NCBI GenBank assembly: GCA_023662905.1 | Contig: JAMPIJ010000004.1 | Location: forward strand, 35,936-99,935 | Source of the DNA: Fusobacterium sp. | GTDB taxonomy: Bacteria > Cyanobacteriota > Vampirovibrionia > Gastranaerophilales > Gastranaerophilaceae | Direction of reading: 5' to 3' | DNA length: 64,000 bases | In this document: positions 16,561-25,693 of the stretch, in pieces | Numbering within the stretch: the stretch's first letter is position 1 | How the letters are laid out: every line of letters begins with the position of its first letter | Translations under genes and position numbers: made by a program | Notes under the pieces: generated by a model | What the model was told of the DNA's origin: nothing | The model's database searches: none | What the model saw: the letters and a program-made list of their open reading frames with translations, nothing else

Positions 16561-17710
16561 AACGTTTAATACACCAACCTCCACCTTGAACACCGTCATC
16601 ACGCTCACCGGTAATTAATGATTGCCCCATATTTACACGTTTACCATTACTGTGTACATAAAACTCGCCTGCCAGATACATTGTTTCTGAATAATCTGCC
16701 GCATCAATCAAATTCTTATTCACAAACATAGAAAGCAATTCATCGCCTTTTGGCGCTCTATATTCAGGATCAAATTTAGTACAAGCTTTTATTATAGAAA
16801 AACTTGAGGTCTGATGGTCTTTTAAAGGTTTTGTCGCAGGATAAGGCGCAAAAAGCTGTGCATCAAATGGGTACATCAATGTCATAAACCCGATATCTTT
16901 GTTTACAGTATTTGGCCCCTTACTTCCGTTCAAGTCATATATTAAATTGGCACAAACACGTTGTTTAACAGGCATTGAGTCGGCTACACTCTCATCTGTA
17001 AATGGAACTTCATTCAAAGACCCAATGCAATTCGGATTATAGAAAACAAGTATGGATTCACCATTTTGGGTTTCAAAAGCGGCCGCTTTAGTATCACGAA
17101 TAACAAATCTTGCAGTATGCCAGCCGCCAAATAAACCAACCATATTGGAATTTAATTCTGACATTTTGGTTGGAAGCGGGAATTTCTTGCCTGCGAGCGT
17201 ATTTATCGAAGACGCGAATCCGCAATCTGCCAAATTATCGCTGCAAATATTATTGATTTTAAGAACCTTTGAAAGTCCTGCCGTTACAAAAGTTTCCGCA
17301 GCCGTATCAGTAATAGCGCTTCCGCTCTCATCTTCGGTATAAGTTCCATACCCGTTCAGGGCAGGCATAAGCGCTACGGCCTGACTCATACGCGAATATA
17401 GTGCTTTTCGCTGGGTGTTCCAAGTGCGTTCGTTAATGTTACCCGTCAGCGACGGCAAAGTTATCGCCGCGACTACGCCAATAATTGTGAGGGATAAAAG
17501 TATTTCGGCCATAGTGAATGCGGCTCTAGCCGGCTCGCCGCCCTTCGCGCTAAACGCCAACGTTCGCGCTTGCGCGAAAGAACGCGGTCTTCCGCGTCGC
17601 GCGCTCAACTGTTCGTATTTTCGGACTATTTCATAGGCCGAAAATACTGCCTGGCTCTGCTCAGGGCTCCCCCCCCCCCCTGTCAACATGTTTACAAAGT
17701 TGTTTTTCAT
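16559..17710 (-). CDS. Orphan prepilin 2 with expanded leader; poly-G in frame (on)
   Basis: The start is ATG 17708-17710 (MKNNFVNMLT), preceded by AGAAAGGAT. Codon 11 begins 12 G, which keeps the frame open to 16559 (383 residues). After the G tract there is a 45-50-residue leader, GC-rich and built of palindromes at DNA level, then the prepilin site A|FTMAEILLSLTIIGVV with Ala instead of Gly at -1. The pilin helix and a globular domain with DLNGSKGPN follow, and the C-terminus (YRAPKGDELLSMF, GGWCIKR) resembles a DUF1566-type fold. A longer in-frame reading starting at 17845 begins upstream of the promoter and is rejected. It is the only one of the five G-tract genes that is in frame as assembled. 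Confidence 0.82.
   Translation of the reverse strand: MKNNFVNMLTGGGGSPEQSQAVFSAYEIVRKYEQLSARRGRPRSFAQARTLAFSAKGGEPARAAFTMAEILLSLTIIGVVAAITLPSLTGNINERTWNTQRKALYSRMSQAVALMPALNGYGTYTEDESGSAITDTAAETFVTAGLSKVLKINNICSDNLADCGFASSINTLAGKKFPLPTKMSELNSNMVGLFGGWHTARFVIRDTKAAAFETQNGESILVFYNPNCIGSLNEVPFTDESVADSMPVKQRVCANLIYDLNGSKGPNTVNKDIGFMTLMYPFDAQLFAPYPATKPLKDHQTSSFSIIKACTKFDPEYRAPKGDELLSMFVNKNLIDAADYSETMYLAGEFYVHSNGKRVNMGQSLITGERDDGVQGGGWCIKR
17524..17668. repeat. GC-rich palindromic insertion within the prepilin 2 leader
   Basis: This segment is absent from the two paralogous prepilins, which have only 4 and about 22 residues here. It holds several perfect inverted repeats: GTATTTTCGG (17615-17624) with CCGAAAATAC (17638-17647), TTCGCGC-TT-GCGCGAA, ACGCGG-TCTT-CCGCGT and CGGCT-CT-AGCCG. 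It is in frame and much more GC-rich than its surroundings. It resembles palindromic in-frame elements known from other bacteria. Confidence 0.6.
17669..17680 (-). repeat. Homopolymer tract G12 on coding strand (candidate phase switch)
   Basis: Twelve C on the plus strand, starting exactly at codon 11 of prepilin 2. The length is a multiple of three, so the gene is in frame. Confidence 0.88.
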
Positions 17711-17718
17711 ACTAATTA

Positions 17719-17780
17719 ATCCTTTCTCCCAAGGCTCGCTCGGGTCTAATTGTAGAACAGGCTCAGCCTGCATCCTTTCT
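17719..17780. repeat. 44-bp insertion flanked by 9-bp direct repeats in the prepilin 2 leader region
   Basis: ATCCTTTCT occurs at 17719-17727 and again at 17772-17780 (minus strand AGAAAGGAT, the ribosome site). Prepilins 1 and 3 have a single copy and only 22-28 bases between -10 and ATG, against 76 here; 76 minus 53 gives 23. The 44 bases between contain the palindrome AGGCT-C-AGCCT and a 16-base word that recurs at 63960 with one mismatch. Confidence 0.6.
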
Positions 17781-17786
17781 GAATAC

Positions 17787-17815
17787 ATTATGTACGAGGT
17801 TTCACAACATGTCAA
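17787..17815 (-). promoter_or_regulatory. Sigma70-type promoter of prepilin 2
   Basis: On the minus strand TTGACA (17815-17810), 17-base spacer, CATAAT (17792-17787). The architecture is the same as for prepilins 1 and 3. It lies divergently from secA. Confidence 0.75.
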
Positions 17816-17883
17816 GATGGGCGGGTGGCAAAAATTTTTGTCCATGTTATTATAGATTTAGCAGACACGAATTGGAGAGGAAA

Positions 17884-20526
17884 ATGATAGGCTTACTATT
17901 AAAAATGTTGGGCGATCCTAACGAACGCAAAGTTAAAAATATAATGGGGATTATTGAACATATCAACGCGCTTGAACCGCAGTTCGCTGAATTATCAGAC
18001 GACGAACTCCGCGCGAAAACTCAGGAGTTCAAAGAAATCCTCGCTAACCGTAAGACTTCTGATGATTTCAACACTGACAGAAAACTTGAAAAAGAAGCTT
18101 TGGACAAAATTTTACCGGAAGCTTTTGCGACAGTAAGAGAAGCGGGTAAACGCGTATTGAATATGCGCCACTTTGACGTTCAGTTAATCGGCGGCTACTT
18201 CCTGCATAACGGCCACATCACAGAGATGAGAACCGGTGAGGGTAAAACTCTCGTAGCGACGCTTCCTGCGTACCTTAACGCATTGACAGGAAAAGGCGTT
18301 CACGTTGTAACCGTCAACGATTACCTTGCAAAACGCGACAGCGAGTGGATGGGTAAGATTTATGAATTTTTGGGCTTAACTGTTGGCGTGGTGCTTTCCG
18401 GCAATCGCGGGCCTAACGAATACGAAGAAAAACGTTACGCATACAACTGCGATATCACATACGGTACGAACAACGAATTCGGGTTCGACTATCTTCGTGA
18501 TAATATGGCGCAAAGCAAAGAAATGCTTGTTCAACGCCCTTACAACTACGCGATTATCGACGAAGTCGACAGTATTTTGATTGACGAGGCGAGAACTCCT
18601 TTAATCATCAGCGGCCGTCTTGAAAAATCCGCAGAAACCTATCTTTTGATGGCAGAAATCGCGCCGAAACTCGAAAAAACAAAAGATTATGAGGTTGATG
18701 AAAAGAATAAAAACGTTATTTTGACAGAAGACGGTATCGACCACGCGCAGGAACTTTTAGGCGTAACCGACCTATTTGATGTTTCAAACCAATATGCACA
18801 CCATCTTTTGCAAGCCTTGAAAGCAAAAGAACTCTACATCCGCGACACTGACTATGTTGTTAAAAACGGCGAAGTTCAGATTGTAGACGAGTTCACCGGC
18901 CGTATTATGGAGGGCCGCCGCTGGTCTGAGGGCTTACACCAAGCGTTAGAAGCAAAAGAGGGCGTTAAAATTCAGGACGAAACACAGACGCTCGCAAGCA
19001 TTACGTACCAGAACTTATTCAGACTTTACCCGAAACTTTCAGGTATGACGGGTACTGCAATGACAGAAGAAGCCGAATTCGGTAAAATCTACAACCTTGA
19101 AGTTACCGTAATTCCTACCAACAAGCCTGATATCAGAGCGAATTATCCTGATAAAATTTATAAAACAGAGGTTCAAAAATACCTCGCAGCTGTGGAAGAA
19201 ATCGCAGCGGTTCACGAAACCGGCAGACCGGTTCTTGTTGGTACAATCAGTATCGAAAAATCAGAGTTTGTATCAGAACTTCTCAAACGCCGCGGAATCA
19301 AACATAACGTATTGAACGCAAAACAACACGAGCGCGAAGCTTATATCATCGCGCAAGCCGGTCGTGTCGGAGCGGTTACAATTGCAACCAATATGGCAGG
19401 CCGCGGAACAGATATTCTCCTCGGTGGTAACGCAGAGTTTCTTGCAAAAGAAAACCTTGACAATAAAGGGATTACACGCGAACACCCAGAGTATGAAAAC
19501 TTCAAAAACGTAGCGCTTGAAGAAGCAAGAAAAATTACCGAAGCGGAACACGCAAAAGTTGTAGAACTGGGCGGCTTACACGTAATCGGTACAGAACGTC
19601 ACGAATCACGCCGTATCGACAACCAGTTACGCGGCCGTGCCGCACGTCAGGGCGACCCTGGGTCTACAAGATTTTTCTTATCTCTTGAAGACAACTTGAT
19701 GAGAATATTCGGCGGCGACAAAATTACAGCCGTTATGAATATGCTCAACATCGATGAAACAATGGAAATTGAATCTCCATTAATCACAAAACAAATCGAA
19801 TCAGCACAGAAAAAAGTTGAAACTTACCACTTCGATATAAGAAAACACGTCCTCGAATACGACGATGTTATGAATATTCAGCGTGAAAAATTCTACGCTC
19901 AACGCCGCAAAGTTCTTTTCGGCCAAAACCTTTCTGGCGATATTGCCTATATGATTGAACGCGAAGTCGACAGAATTTTACGCAGTTACATCGCCCCTGG
20001 AATGACACCTGATGAGTATATTTTCGACGATTTGGTAACAATGATAAAAGAAATCCATTCAACAATCCCACAACTTGCGCGCCTCGACGTGAAAGATGTT
20101 CAAGGCATGAAATTTGACGCGATTTACGAAAAAATAAAAGATCTTGCAATCGACGCGTACAAAACCCACGAAGCGTCATTAATCAATTTCTACAACAGCG
20201 TTCTTGAAAAATACGACCCGAACTTTGTTCCTCAACAGCCGTTCAGCGATGAAAACATGGTTCGCGGACTGGAACGTGACATCTTATTGAAAACAATTGA
20301 TGCGAAATGGATTGACCACTTACACAATATTGATATGGTTCGCGAAAGCATAGGACTTCGCGCATACGGTCAAAAAGACCCGCTTATCGAATACAAAAAA
20401 GAAGCGTACGATTTATTTAACAAAATGATGTACGAAATTCAGGGCGAAACAGTAAAATACCTCTTCCGTATGAAATTTGGTATCCAAATTATGAATAATC
20501 CGGTTGAGGAAATGGACGAAGAATAG
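17884..20526 (+). CDS. secA: Preprotein translocase ATPase SecA
   Basis: SecA drives export through SecYEG. The family landmarks are in order: MRTGEGKTL (Walker A), [32 protein letters not shown] (Walker B), [24 protein letters not shown] and [14 protein letters not shown], then the scaffold and wing domains ending at about residue 880. I chose ATG 17884 ([18 protein letters not shown]), preceded by GGAGAGG, as in other SecAs. An upstream in-frame start at 17809 adds 25 atypical residues and overlaps the prepilin 2 promoter. The C-terminal zinc-binding SecB motif is absent. ychF follows 12 bases later. Confidence 0.97.
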   Translation: MIGLLLKMLGDPNERKVKNIMGIIEHINALEPQFAELSDDELRAKTQEFKEILANRKTSDDFNTDRKLEKEALDKILPEAFATVREAGKRVLNMRHFDVQLIGGYFLHNGHITEMRTGEGKTLVATLPAYLNALTGKGVHVVTVNDYLAKRDSEWMGKIYEFLGLTVGVVLSGNRGPNEYEEKRYAYNCDITYGTNNEFGFDYLRDNMAQSKEMLVQRPYNYAIIDEVDSILIDEARTPLIISGRLEKSAETYLLMAEIAPKLEKTKDYEVDEKNKNVILTEDGIDHAQELLGVTDLFDVSNQYAHHLLQALKAKELYIRDTDYVVKNGEVQIVDEFTGRIMEGRRWSEGLHQALEAKEGVKIQDETQTLASITYQNLFRLYPKLSGMTGTAMTEEAEFGKIYNLEVTVIPTNKPDIRANYPDKIYKTEVQKYLAAVEEIAAVHETGRPVLVGTISIEKSEFVSELLKRRGIKHNVLNAKQHEREAYIIAQAGRVGAVTIATNMAGRGTDILLGGNAEFLAKENLDNKGITREHPEYENFKNVALEEARKITEAEHAKVVELGGLHVIGTERHESRRIDNQLRGRAARQGDPGSTRFFLSLEDNLMRIFGGDKITAVMNMLNIDETMEIESPLITKQIESAQKKVETYHFDIRKHVLEYDDVMNIQREKFYAQRRKVLFGQNLSGDIAYMIEREVDRILRSYIAPGMTPDEYIFDDLVTMIKEIHSTIPQLARLDVKDVQGMKFDAIYEKIKDLAIDAYKTHEASLINFYNSVLEKYDPNFVPQQPFSDENMVRGLERDILLKTIDAKWIDHLHNIDMVRESIGLRAYGQKDPLIEYKKEAYDLFNKMMYEIQGETVKYLFRMKFGIQIMNNPVEEMDEE

Positions 20527-20538
20527 AAGGAAAAATAA

Positions 20539-21636
20539 ATGTTAAGAACAGGTATAGTAGGACTTCCGAACGTCGGAAAATCAACATTATTCAATGCGCT
20601 GACCAGCGCAAAGAACGCACAGAGCGCGAATTATCCGTTCTGTACAATCGAGCCTAACGTCGGCGTTGTAAACGTTCCAGATGAAAGACTTGAAATTTTA
20701 AGAAAACTTTGTAACGCACAGGAAATAATCCCGACAGCGATTGAATTCGTTGACATCGCAGGGCTTGTAAAAGGCGCAAGCAAAGGCGAGGGGTTAGGAA
20801 ACCAATTCCTACACAATATTCGCGAAGTTGACGCTATCATTCAAGTTGTAAGATGTTTTGACGACGAAAACACAATCCACGTAGCAGGAAAAGTTAACCC
20901 GCTTGACGATATCGAAACAATCAACACCGAACTCGCACTTGCGGATTTGGCGTCTGTTGAAAAACGTCTTGCACGTATCTCAAAACAAGCAAAAAGCGGC
21001 GACAAAGATGCCGTTTTAGAAGTAAAAGTTTTAAACAAACTTGCAGAACTCTTAAACGAAAGCACTTTCATCAACATCAACGACCACTTTGAAGAAGATG
21101 AAATTCCTGTGGCGAAAATGCTTAACCTTATGTCAACAAAACCGGTAATTTACGTTGCAAACGTAGCTGAAACAGATATCAACACCGGCAATGACTACAC
21201 AAAACAAGTTGCAGAATACGCTAAATCACACGGCGCGCAAACTGTTATAATTTCAGCAAGAATCGAAGAAGAACTTGCCGAACTTGGCCCTGAAGAGGCG
21301 AAAGAATACTTAGCGGAACTAGGCGTCGAGGATAGCGGTATCAACAGAATGATTAAATCAGTTTACACGTTGCTGAATCTGCGTACATTCATCACAGCCG
21401 GCGAAAAAGAAATCCACGCTTGGACGATTCCGGCAGGAGCGAAAGCCCCTCAAGCGGCGGGCGTAATCCACACAGACTTTGAAAAAGGTTTCATCCGCGC
21501 AGAAATCACGCCTTATAAGGACTTTGCTGAACTCGGTTCTTATGTTGCCTGCAAGGAAAAAGGTGTAACTCGTTTAGAAGGAAAAGATTACATCGTGCAG
21601 GACGGCGACATAGTCCACTTCAGATTTGCAGTATAA
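20539..21636 (+). CDS. ychF: Redox-regulated ribosome-binding ATPase YchF
   Basis: YchF is an Obg-family P-loop protein that prefers ATP over GTP. The G1 motif GLPNVGKSTLFNAL, G3 DIAGLVKGAS, a NxxE-type G4 position (VANVAE) in place of NKxD, and a C-terminal TGS-like domain (AWTIPAGAKAPQAAGVIH) are all present. The length of 365 matches the family. It is probably co-transcribed with secA. A strong terminator follows. Confidence 0.96.
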   Translation: MLRTGIVGLPNVGKSTLFNALTSAKNAQSANYPFCTIEPNVGVVNVPDERLEILRKLCNAQEIIPTAIEFVDIAGLVKGASKGEGLGNQFLHNIREVDAIIQVVRCFDDENTIHVAGKVNPLDDIETINTELALADLASVEKRLARISKQAKSGDKDAVLEVKVLNKLAELLNESTFININDHFEEDEIPVAKMLNLMSTKPVIYVANVAETDINTGNDYTKQVAEYAKSHGAQTVIISARIEEELAELGPEEAKEYLAELGVEDSGINRMIKSVYTLLNLRTFITAGEKEIHAWTIPAGAKAPQAAGVIHTDFEKGFIRAEITPYKDFAELGSYVACKEKGVTRLEGKDYIVQDGDIVHFRFAV

Positions 21637-21665
21637 AAAAGGAGCCAGCAGGCTCCTTTTTTTAT
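21637..21665. terminator. Intrinsic terminator between ychF and the GT9 gene
   Basis: A 10-bp perfect stem AAAAGGAGCC (21637-21646) with GGCTCCTTTT (21651-21660), loop AGCA, continues as a T-run. The A-run on the other side lets it also serve the converging GT9 gene. Confidence 0.92.
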
Positions 21666-22690
21666 TACATAAAATACGGTTTCTCTTCGAGCGTTCCGAG
21701 TAACTTTTTACTATTTATCACGTGCAGAACATGTTCAGGCTTAATAGATTTGATACAAGGCGTGTATTTCTGCCCCTCTTTCAAACGTTTGCATTCTTTT
21801 TTCCAACAGAATTTACACTCAATAACCGGCTCAACACAATTTCCTTTTTGCCCGTAAGGACGGACGTTTTCAGGATTTGTAGAACCAAATATTCCAAGTG
21901 TTTTTACGCCCAGACCTGAAGCAATATGGAGCGGCCCTGAATCACCCGAAACAAACAAATCACACTCCGAAAACAGGCACATACTTTCAGAAATAGAGAA
22001 TTCACCCGAAAATAACACAGAACCCTCGAGGGCTTCTGCAATTGTTGAGTGATATTCTTTTTCAGCCGGCGAGCCAGAAATAAAAATGGTTCCGCCATAA
22101 ATCTGTTTTAATAATTTTCCAAGTCCAATCCAATTTTTCGCAGGCCACGCTCTTCCCTGACGATTGTTGTCGGTCTGCCCCCCCGGGGAAAAAATAACAA
22201 ACGGACGCGGATAATTTTCGAGCCGCGTTTTCATTTTCTCTAAAAGTTGAGAATCAAGTCCGAGGCGCAAATTTTTTGGTTGTTTAAGTTCTGGAAACGC
22301 CTGTTGTGCGGCAAGAAAAAACGCGTCAACCACATGTTTATGTCCCATCGGAACCTTACCAAACTTTTCTTTCGGGTTTGCGATAAAGGTCATAAAATTA
22401 TTTCTAAACGCATTTGTAAGGTTCAAAACCACATCGTAGTGTTCGTGACGAAGTTTAAGCGCGGTTTCCAGATTATAAGAAAAATCTTTTTTACGTTTAT
22501 GGTCAAATTCAATAATCTTATCGATATCAGGATTGTTTCTAAGGACATCGACATAACGGGCTTCACAGCAATAATGAACCTCATAATCAGGATGAGCCGC
22601 TTTTATCGCCTGCGGAATAATCGTTGTATGAACGATATCGCCAAGCGCACCAAATCTTAATACCAATACTTTTTTTGCTTCTTCGACCAT
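21665..22690 (-). CDS. Glycosyltransferase family 9 (LPS heptosyltransferase-like)
   Basis: The 341-residue protein shows the GT9/WaaF family layout. It has an N-terminal Rossmann start VLVLRFGALGDIVHTT, a middle FSPGGQTDNNRQGRAWP donor-site region, and the C-terminal signature FVSGDSGPLHIASGLGVKTLGIFGSTNPE. These enzymes add heptose from ADP-heptose to the LPS inner core. A C-terminal cysteine cluster (CKFCWKKECKRL) could bind a metal, as in some homologs. The exact acceptor is unknown. It fits the LPS gene block seen at 38-43 kb. Confidence 0.88.
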   Translation of the reverse strand: MVEEAKKVLVLRFGALGDIVHTTIIPQAIKAAHPDYEVHYCCEARYVDVLRNNPDIDKIIEFDHKRKKDFSYNLETALKLRHEHYDVVLNLTNAFRNNFMTFIANPKEKFGKVPMGHKHVVDAFFLAAQQAFPELKQPKNLRLGLDSQLLEKMKTRLENYPRPFVIFSPGGQTDNNRQGRAWPAKNWIGLGKLLKQIYGGTIFISGSPAEKEYHSTIAEALEGSVLFSGEFSISESMCLFSECDLFVSGDSGPLHIASGLGVKTLGIFGSTNPENVRPYGQKGNCVEPVIECKFCWKKECKRLKEGQKYTPCIKSIKPEHVLHVINSKKLLGTLEEKPYFM

Positions 22691-22777
22691 AATATTATGA
22701 TACCATAAAAAAATTTTTCAGACCACTGGAATATATTTCGAATATAGTGTATAATGATACAGTAAAAAGGAAAGCTG

Positions 22778-24688
22778 ATGTCATTTTTTAGTAAAATCAG
22801 AGAATTGACCAACAGAATAAACGAAGTCGAAAATGCTGTATATTATCAAAAACAGGATTACATTGAAATATACGAGCGTAACATTGCGTTGGAAAAAGAA
22901 CTTGCCCAACAGACAAAAGAGTTGTCTATGGCGAATAAAAAAATGATTACGCTACAACACATCATTGATATGATGACGTCTGCCAAGCCGCTTGAGAATG
23001 TTCTTGATAATATCGTAAACAGTATTTCCAACGAATTCGGTTATGTTCACGGCGCGATTTTACAAAAAATGAAAGACGAGAAGGGCGATTATATAAAAAT
23101 CCTTTCTCAATCAAGCGACACAGCCATCGACAATTTACACAAAGTTATTCACGCACCGCTTTACAGCCTGAGATTGAACTATTCTCCGGTTGGGATTTAT
23201 GCAGAAACAATGCGTTCCGGCGAAATCACACAGACCCAAAACCTCGGTCAAACCCTGCAAGAAATCATGCCGGCAATCACCGACGAACAATTAAGCCTGA
23301 TTTTGGACAAAGAATATTGCAAATCAATGATTATTATCCCGCTCAGCTGTATGAACAAACACTTTGGGTGGTTTGTTGTGTTCTCTTCACGCGACGAACT
23401 TGCGAGTTCCGAAACAGATTTTCTAAGCATTTTCGCAAAACAAATCGAAATGGCGATTACAATTGCACACCTGTTCTCGACAGTAAAAGAACAGGCCGTA
23501 ACCGATGGTCTGACAGGGCTTTACAACCGACGCTATTTTGAAGAATACATGAAAAAAGAAATCACCCGTGCAAACCGTCAAAAACAACCATTCTCAATAA
23601 TCGGGCTTGATTTAGACTTTTTAAAACAGATTAACGACAAATACGGTCACGCATTTGGTGATTTAGCCATAAAAACTCTTGCGGACGTAATCAAAAACAA
23701 CGCGCGTTCCATCGATATTGCGGCACGTATGGGCGGCGAAGAGTTTAACATAATCCTCCCCGGGGTTGATTCAAAAGGCGCGATGATCGCGGCAGAACGT
23801 ATTCGCAAAACCCTTGAAGCCGCAGAACTTGACACTATCGGCCATATTACGGCAAGTATCGGCGTTGCGACCTATTTTGAACACACTGACAATGCCGAAG
23901 AACTTCTTGAACTTACCGATCAGGCAATGTATGAATCAAAACGCAACGGCAGAAACCGCGTAACCCTTGCGACTCCGATTTCTGAAACTAGCTGGCAAGA
24001 AATCGCTATCAATACATTTATTGATATTCTTTCAAAACACAACATGCCTGTAAACAGCGACATTAAAAAAGAACTTTGCGAAAAACTGAAAACTTCAGAA
24101 GCAAACACAATCGCTTCTCAACCGAAAGAAACACTTTATATTGTGGCGGACATGCTGACAAAACTCTACAATCCACTTCACGAAGACGGCGTTGTGAAGA
24201 AAAAAGTTTTAATCGCCTCATCTCTTGCGAAACGCTTTGACCTTTCAAAAGAAGAAATCGACAACTTGAAAATTGCGATTCTTATGTATGACATCGGCAA
24301 CTTGATGATTCCACAGGAAATTCTGCAAAAAACATCACCGTTAACCGATGAAGAAAAGAAATTCATCAAAGAACACCCGATTATTGCGGCCCGCGATATT
24401 CTAAAACCGATTTCCGTTGTTCAAGATATAATCCCGATTATCGAAAAACACCACGAAAACTGGGACGGCAGCGGCTATCCAAACAAACTTGCCAAAGACG
24501 AGATTCCGATGAGTTCGCAAATCATTCTTATCATTGATTCCTACTTTGCGCTCACCGAAACACGCCCTTACCGCGCGAAAATGTCAGAAAAAGAAGCGCT
24601 CAGCGTCATCAAAGAAGACGCCGGCAAAAAATGGAACGCCGAACTGGTTAAAGAATTTATCGCAATCATCAAAAACGAATTGAAATAA
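22778..24688 (+). CDS. GAF-GGDEF protein with degenerate HD-GYP-like domain
   Basis: A 636-residue soluble signalling protein. An N-terminal coiled coil (about 1-60) is followed by a GAF-like sensor (about 65-232) and a GGDEF diguanylate cyclase domain with active-site GGEEF at 319-323, so c-di-GMP synthesis is plausible. The C-terminal third looks like HD-GYP: HHENWDGSGYP at 558-568 is intact. The metal-binding HD pair is YD (MYDIGN, Y504-D505), which should impair phosphodiesterase activity. thiL begins one base inside its stop (TAATG). Transcription may start from TATAAT at 22750-22755. Confidence 0.87.
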   Translation: MSFFSKIRELTNRINEVENAVYYQKQDYIEIYERNIALEKELAQQTKELSMANKKMITLQHIIDMMTSAKPLENVLDNIVNSISNEFGYVHGAILQKMKDEKGDYIKILSQSSDTAIDNLHKVIHAPLYSLRLNYSPVGIYAETMRSGEITQTQNLGQTLQEIMPAITDEQLSLILDKEYCKSMIIIPLSCMNKHFGWFVVFSSRDELASSETDFLSIFAKQIEMAITIAHLFSTVKEQAVTDGLTGLYNRRYFEEYMKKEITRANRQKQPFSIIGLDLDFLKQINDKYGHAFGDLAIKTLADVIKNNARSIDIAARMGGEEFNIILPGVDSKGAMIAAERIRKTLEAAELDTIGHITASIGVATYFEHTDNAEELLELTDQAMYESKRNGRNRVTLATPISETSWQEIAINTFIDILSKHNMPVNSDIKKELCEKLKTSEANTIASQPKETLYIVADMLTKLYNPLHEDGVVKKKVLIASSLAKRFDLSKEEIDNLKIAILMYDIGNLMIPQEILQKTSPLTDEEKKFIKEHPIIAARDILKPISVVQDIIPIIEKHHENWDGSGYPNKLAKDEIPMSSQIILIIDSYFALTETRPYRAKMSEKEALSVIKEDAGKKWNAELVKEFIAIIKNELK

Positions 24689-25572
24689 TGGAAAAAGAAT
24701 TTATAAAACTCATAAAAACGACCCTAAATTCCGATTACATCGGCGACGATTGCGCGTATTTAAAGGATTTGGGAATCGTAATCTCACAAGACAGCCTTGT
24801 AGAAGAGGTGCATTTTCTACGCGACAAAATCACGCCGTGGCAACTAGGTTGGAAAACAGCAAGCGTAAACATTTCCGACATCTGTGCAAGCGGCGCAGAA
24901 CCAAAGTATATGACAGTCGCGCTTTCGCTGCCAAAAGACATCAACACCGATTTTGTAAAAGAATTTTACGACGGGCTGAAATCCGCTTGTGCTGACGTCG
25001 AAATCGTTGGCGGTGACATAACAGGTGCAGACAAAATCTTCATCTCGGCAACCGTAATCGGCAAAACCGCAGGCCGCAACATCAGTTCACGTTCGCACGC
25101 CCAAGTAGGACAAAAAATTTTTGTTTCTGGCGTCCACGGTTCAAGCGCTGCAGGGCTAAAACTGATTCTGGAGGGCAAAAACGCACCCGAAAAACTTATC
25201 AAAGCCCACCTTGAACCAGTTGCGCGGCGCGAAATCTCAGACCTTTTGGCTACGAACCAAAAGACCGCCTATGCAATGATGGACACCTCCGACGGCCTTA
25301 TGGACGCACTTTCACAAATTTCAGAAGCAAGCCATGTGCAAATGTGTGTTGATTTTGACAAAATCCCGTTTGACCAAGAGATTAAAATCTTCCCTGACTG
25401 GCGCGAACTCGTGCTTTTCGGCGGCGAAGATTACCAACTCCTCGCGACCGTCGACACACCGCCCGCAGGCGCAACCATAATCGGGGAAGTTAAAAAAGGT
25501 TCCGGCGTAAACCTCAACGGAAAAATCTTCTCAAAAGATTCAATCGAACAAAAACTCTACAAACATATTTAA
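24688..25572 (+). CDS. thiL: Thiamine-monophosphate kinase
   Basis: ThiL phosphorylates thiamine monophosphate to the active cofactor TPP. It is a PurM-like ATPase with the family motifs IGDDCAYL, ISQDSLVEEVHF, NISDICASGAEPKY, VGGDITGADK and MDTSDGLMDALSQI, and the C-terminal FGGEDYQLLATV. The 294-residue length is slightly below the usual 310-340. The start ATG shares a base with the stop of the upstream signalling gene, so the two are translationally coupled. Confidence 0.94.
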   Translation: MEKEFIKLIKTTLNSDYIGDDCAYLKDLGIVISQDSLVEEVHFLRDKITPWQLGWKTASVNISDICASGAEPKYMTVALSLPKDINTDFVKEFYDGLKSACADVEIVGGDITGADKIFISATVIGKTAGRNISSRSHAQVGQKIFVSGVHGSSAAGLKLILEGKNAPEKLIKAHLEPVARREISDLLATNQKTAYAMMDTSDGLMDALSQISEASHVQMCVDFDKIPFDQEIKIFPDWRELVLFGGEDYQLLATVDTPPAGATIIGEVKKGSGVNLNGKIFSKDSIEQKLYKHI

Positions 25573-25578
25573 AACAAA

Positions 25579-25600
25579 GGCGCAGCCTTACGGCTGCGCC
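25579..25600 (+). terminator. Terminator-like hairpin after thiL
   Basis: Perfect 9-bp stem GGCGCAGCC (25579-25587) with GGCTGCGCC (25592-25600), loop TTAC. There is no strong T-run downstream. Confidence 0.6.
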
Positions 25601-25693
25601 TGCAATCTATTCATACTTCGTGCAAATCTTAACCACTTGCGTTTAACAAGACCGCAAGCACGCAAACCAGTTATGGCTGTCGACTCAGTCGAC

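Noticed and set aside
16559..17845. Longer prepilin 2 reading from 17845
   Set aside because: The start is upstream of the gene's own promoter (17787-17815) and the added 45 residues have no signal features.
17809..17883. N-terminal extension of SecA from 17809
   Set aside because: [16 protein letters not shown] is the usual SecA start and has a good ribosome site; the extension overlaps the divergent promoter.
22178..22184. C7 run in the GT9 gene as another phase tract
   Set aside because: Short, mid-gene, encodes the conserved Pro-Gly-Gly loop and keeps the frame.
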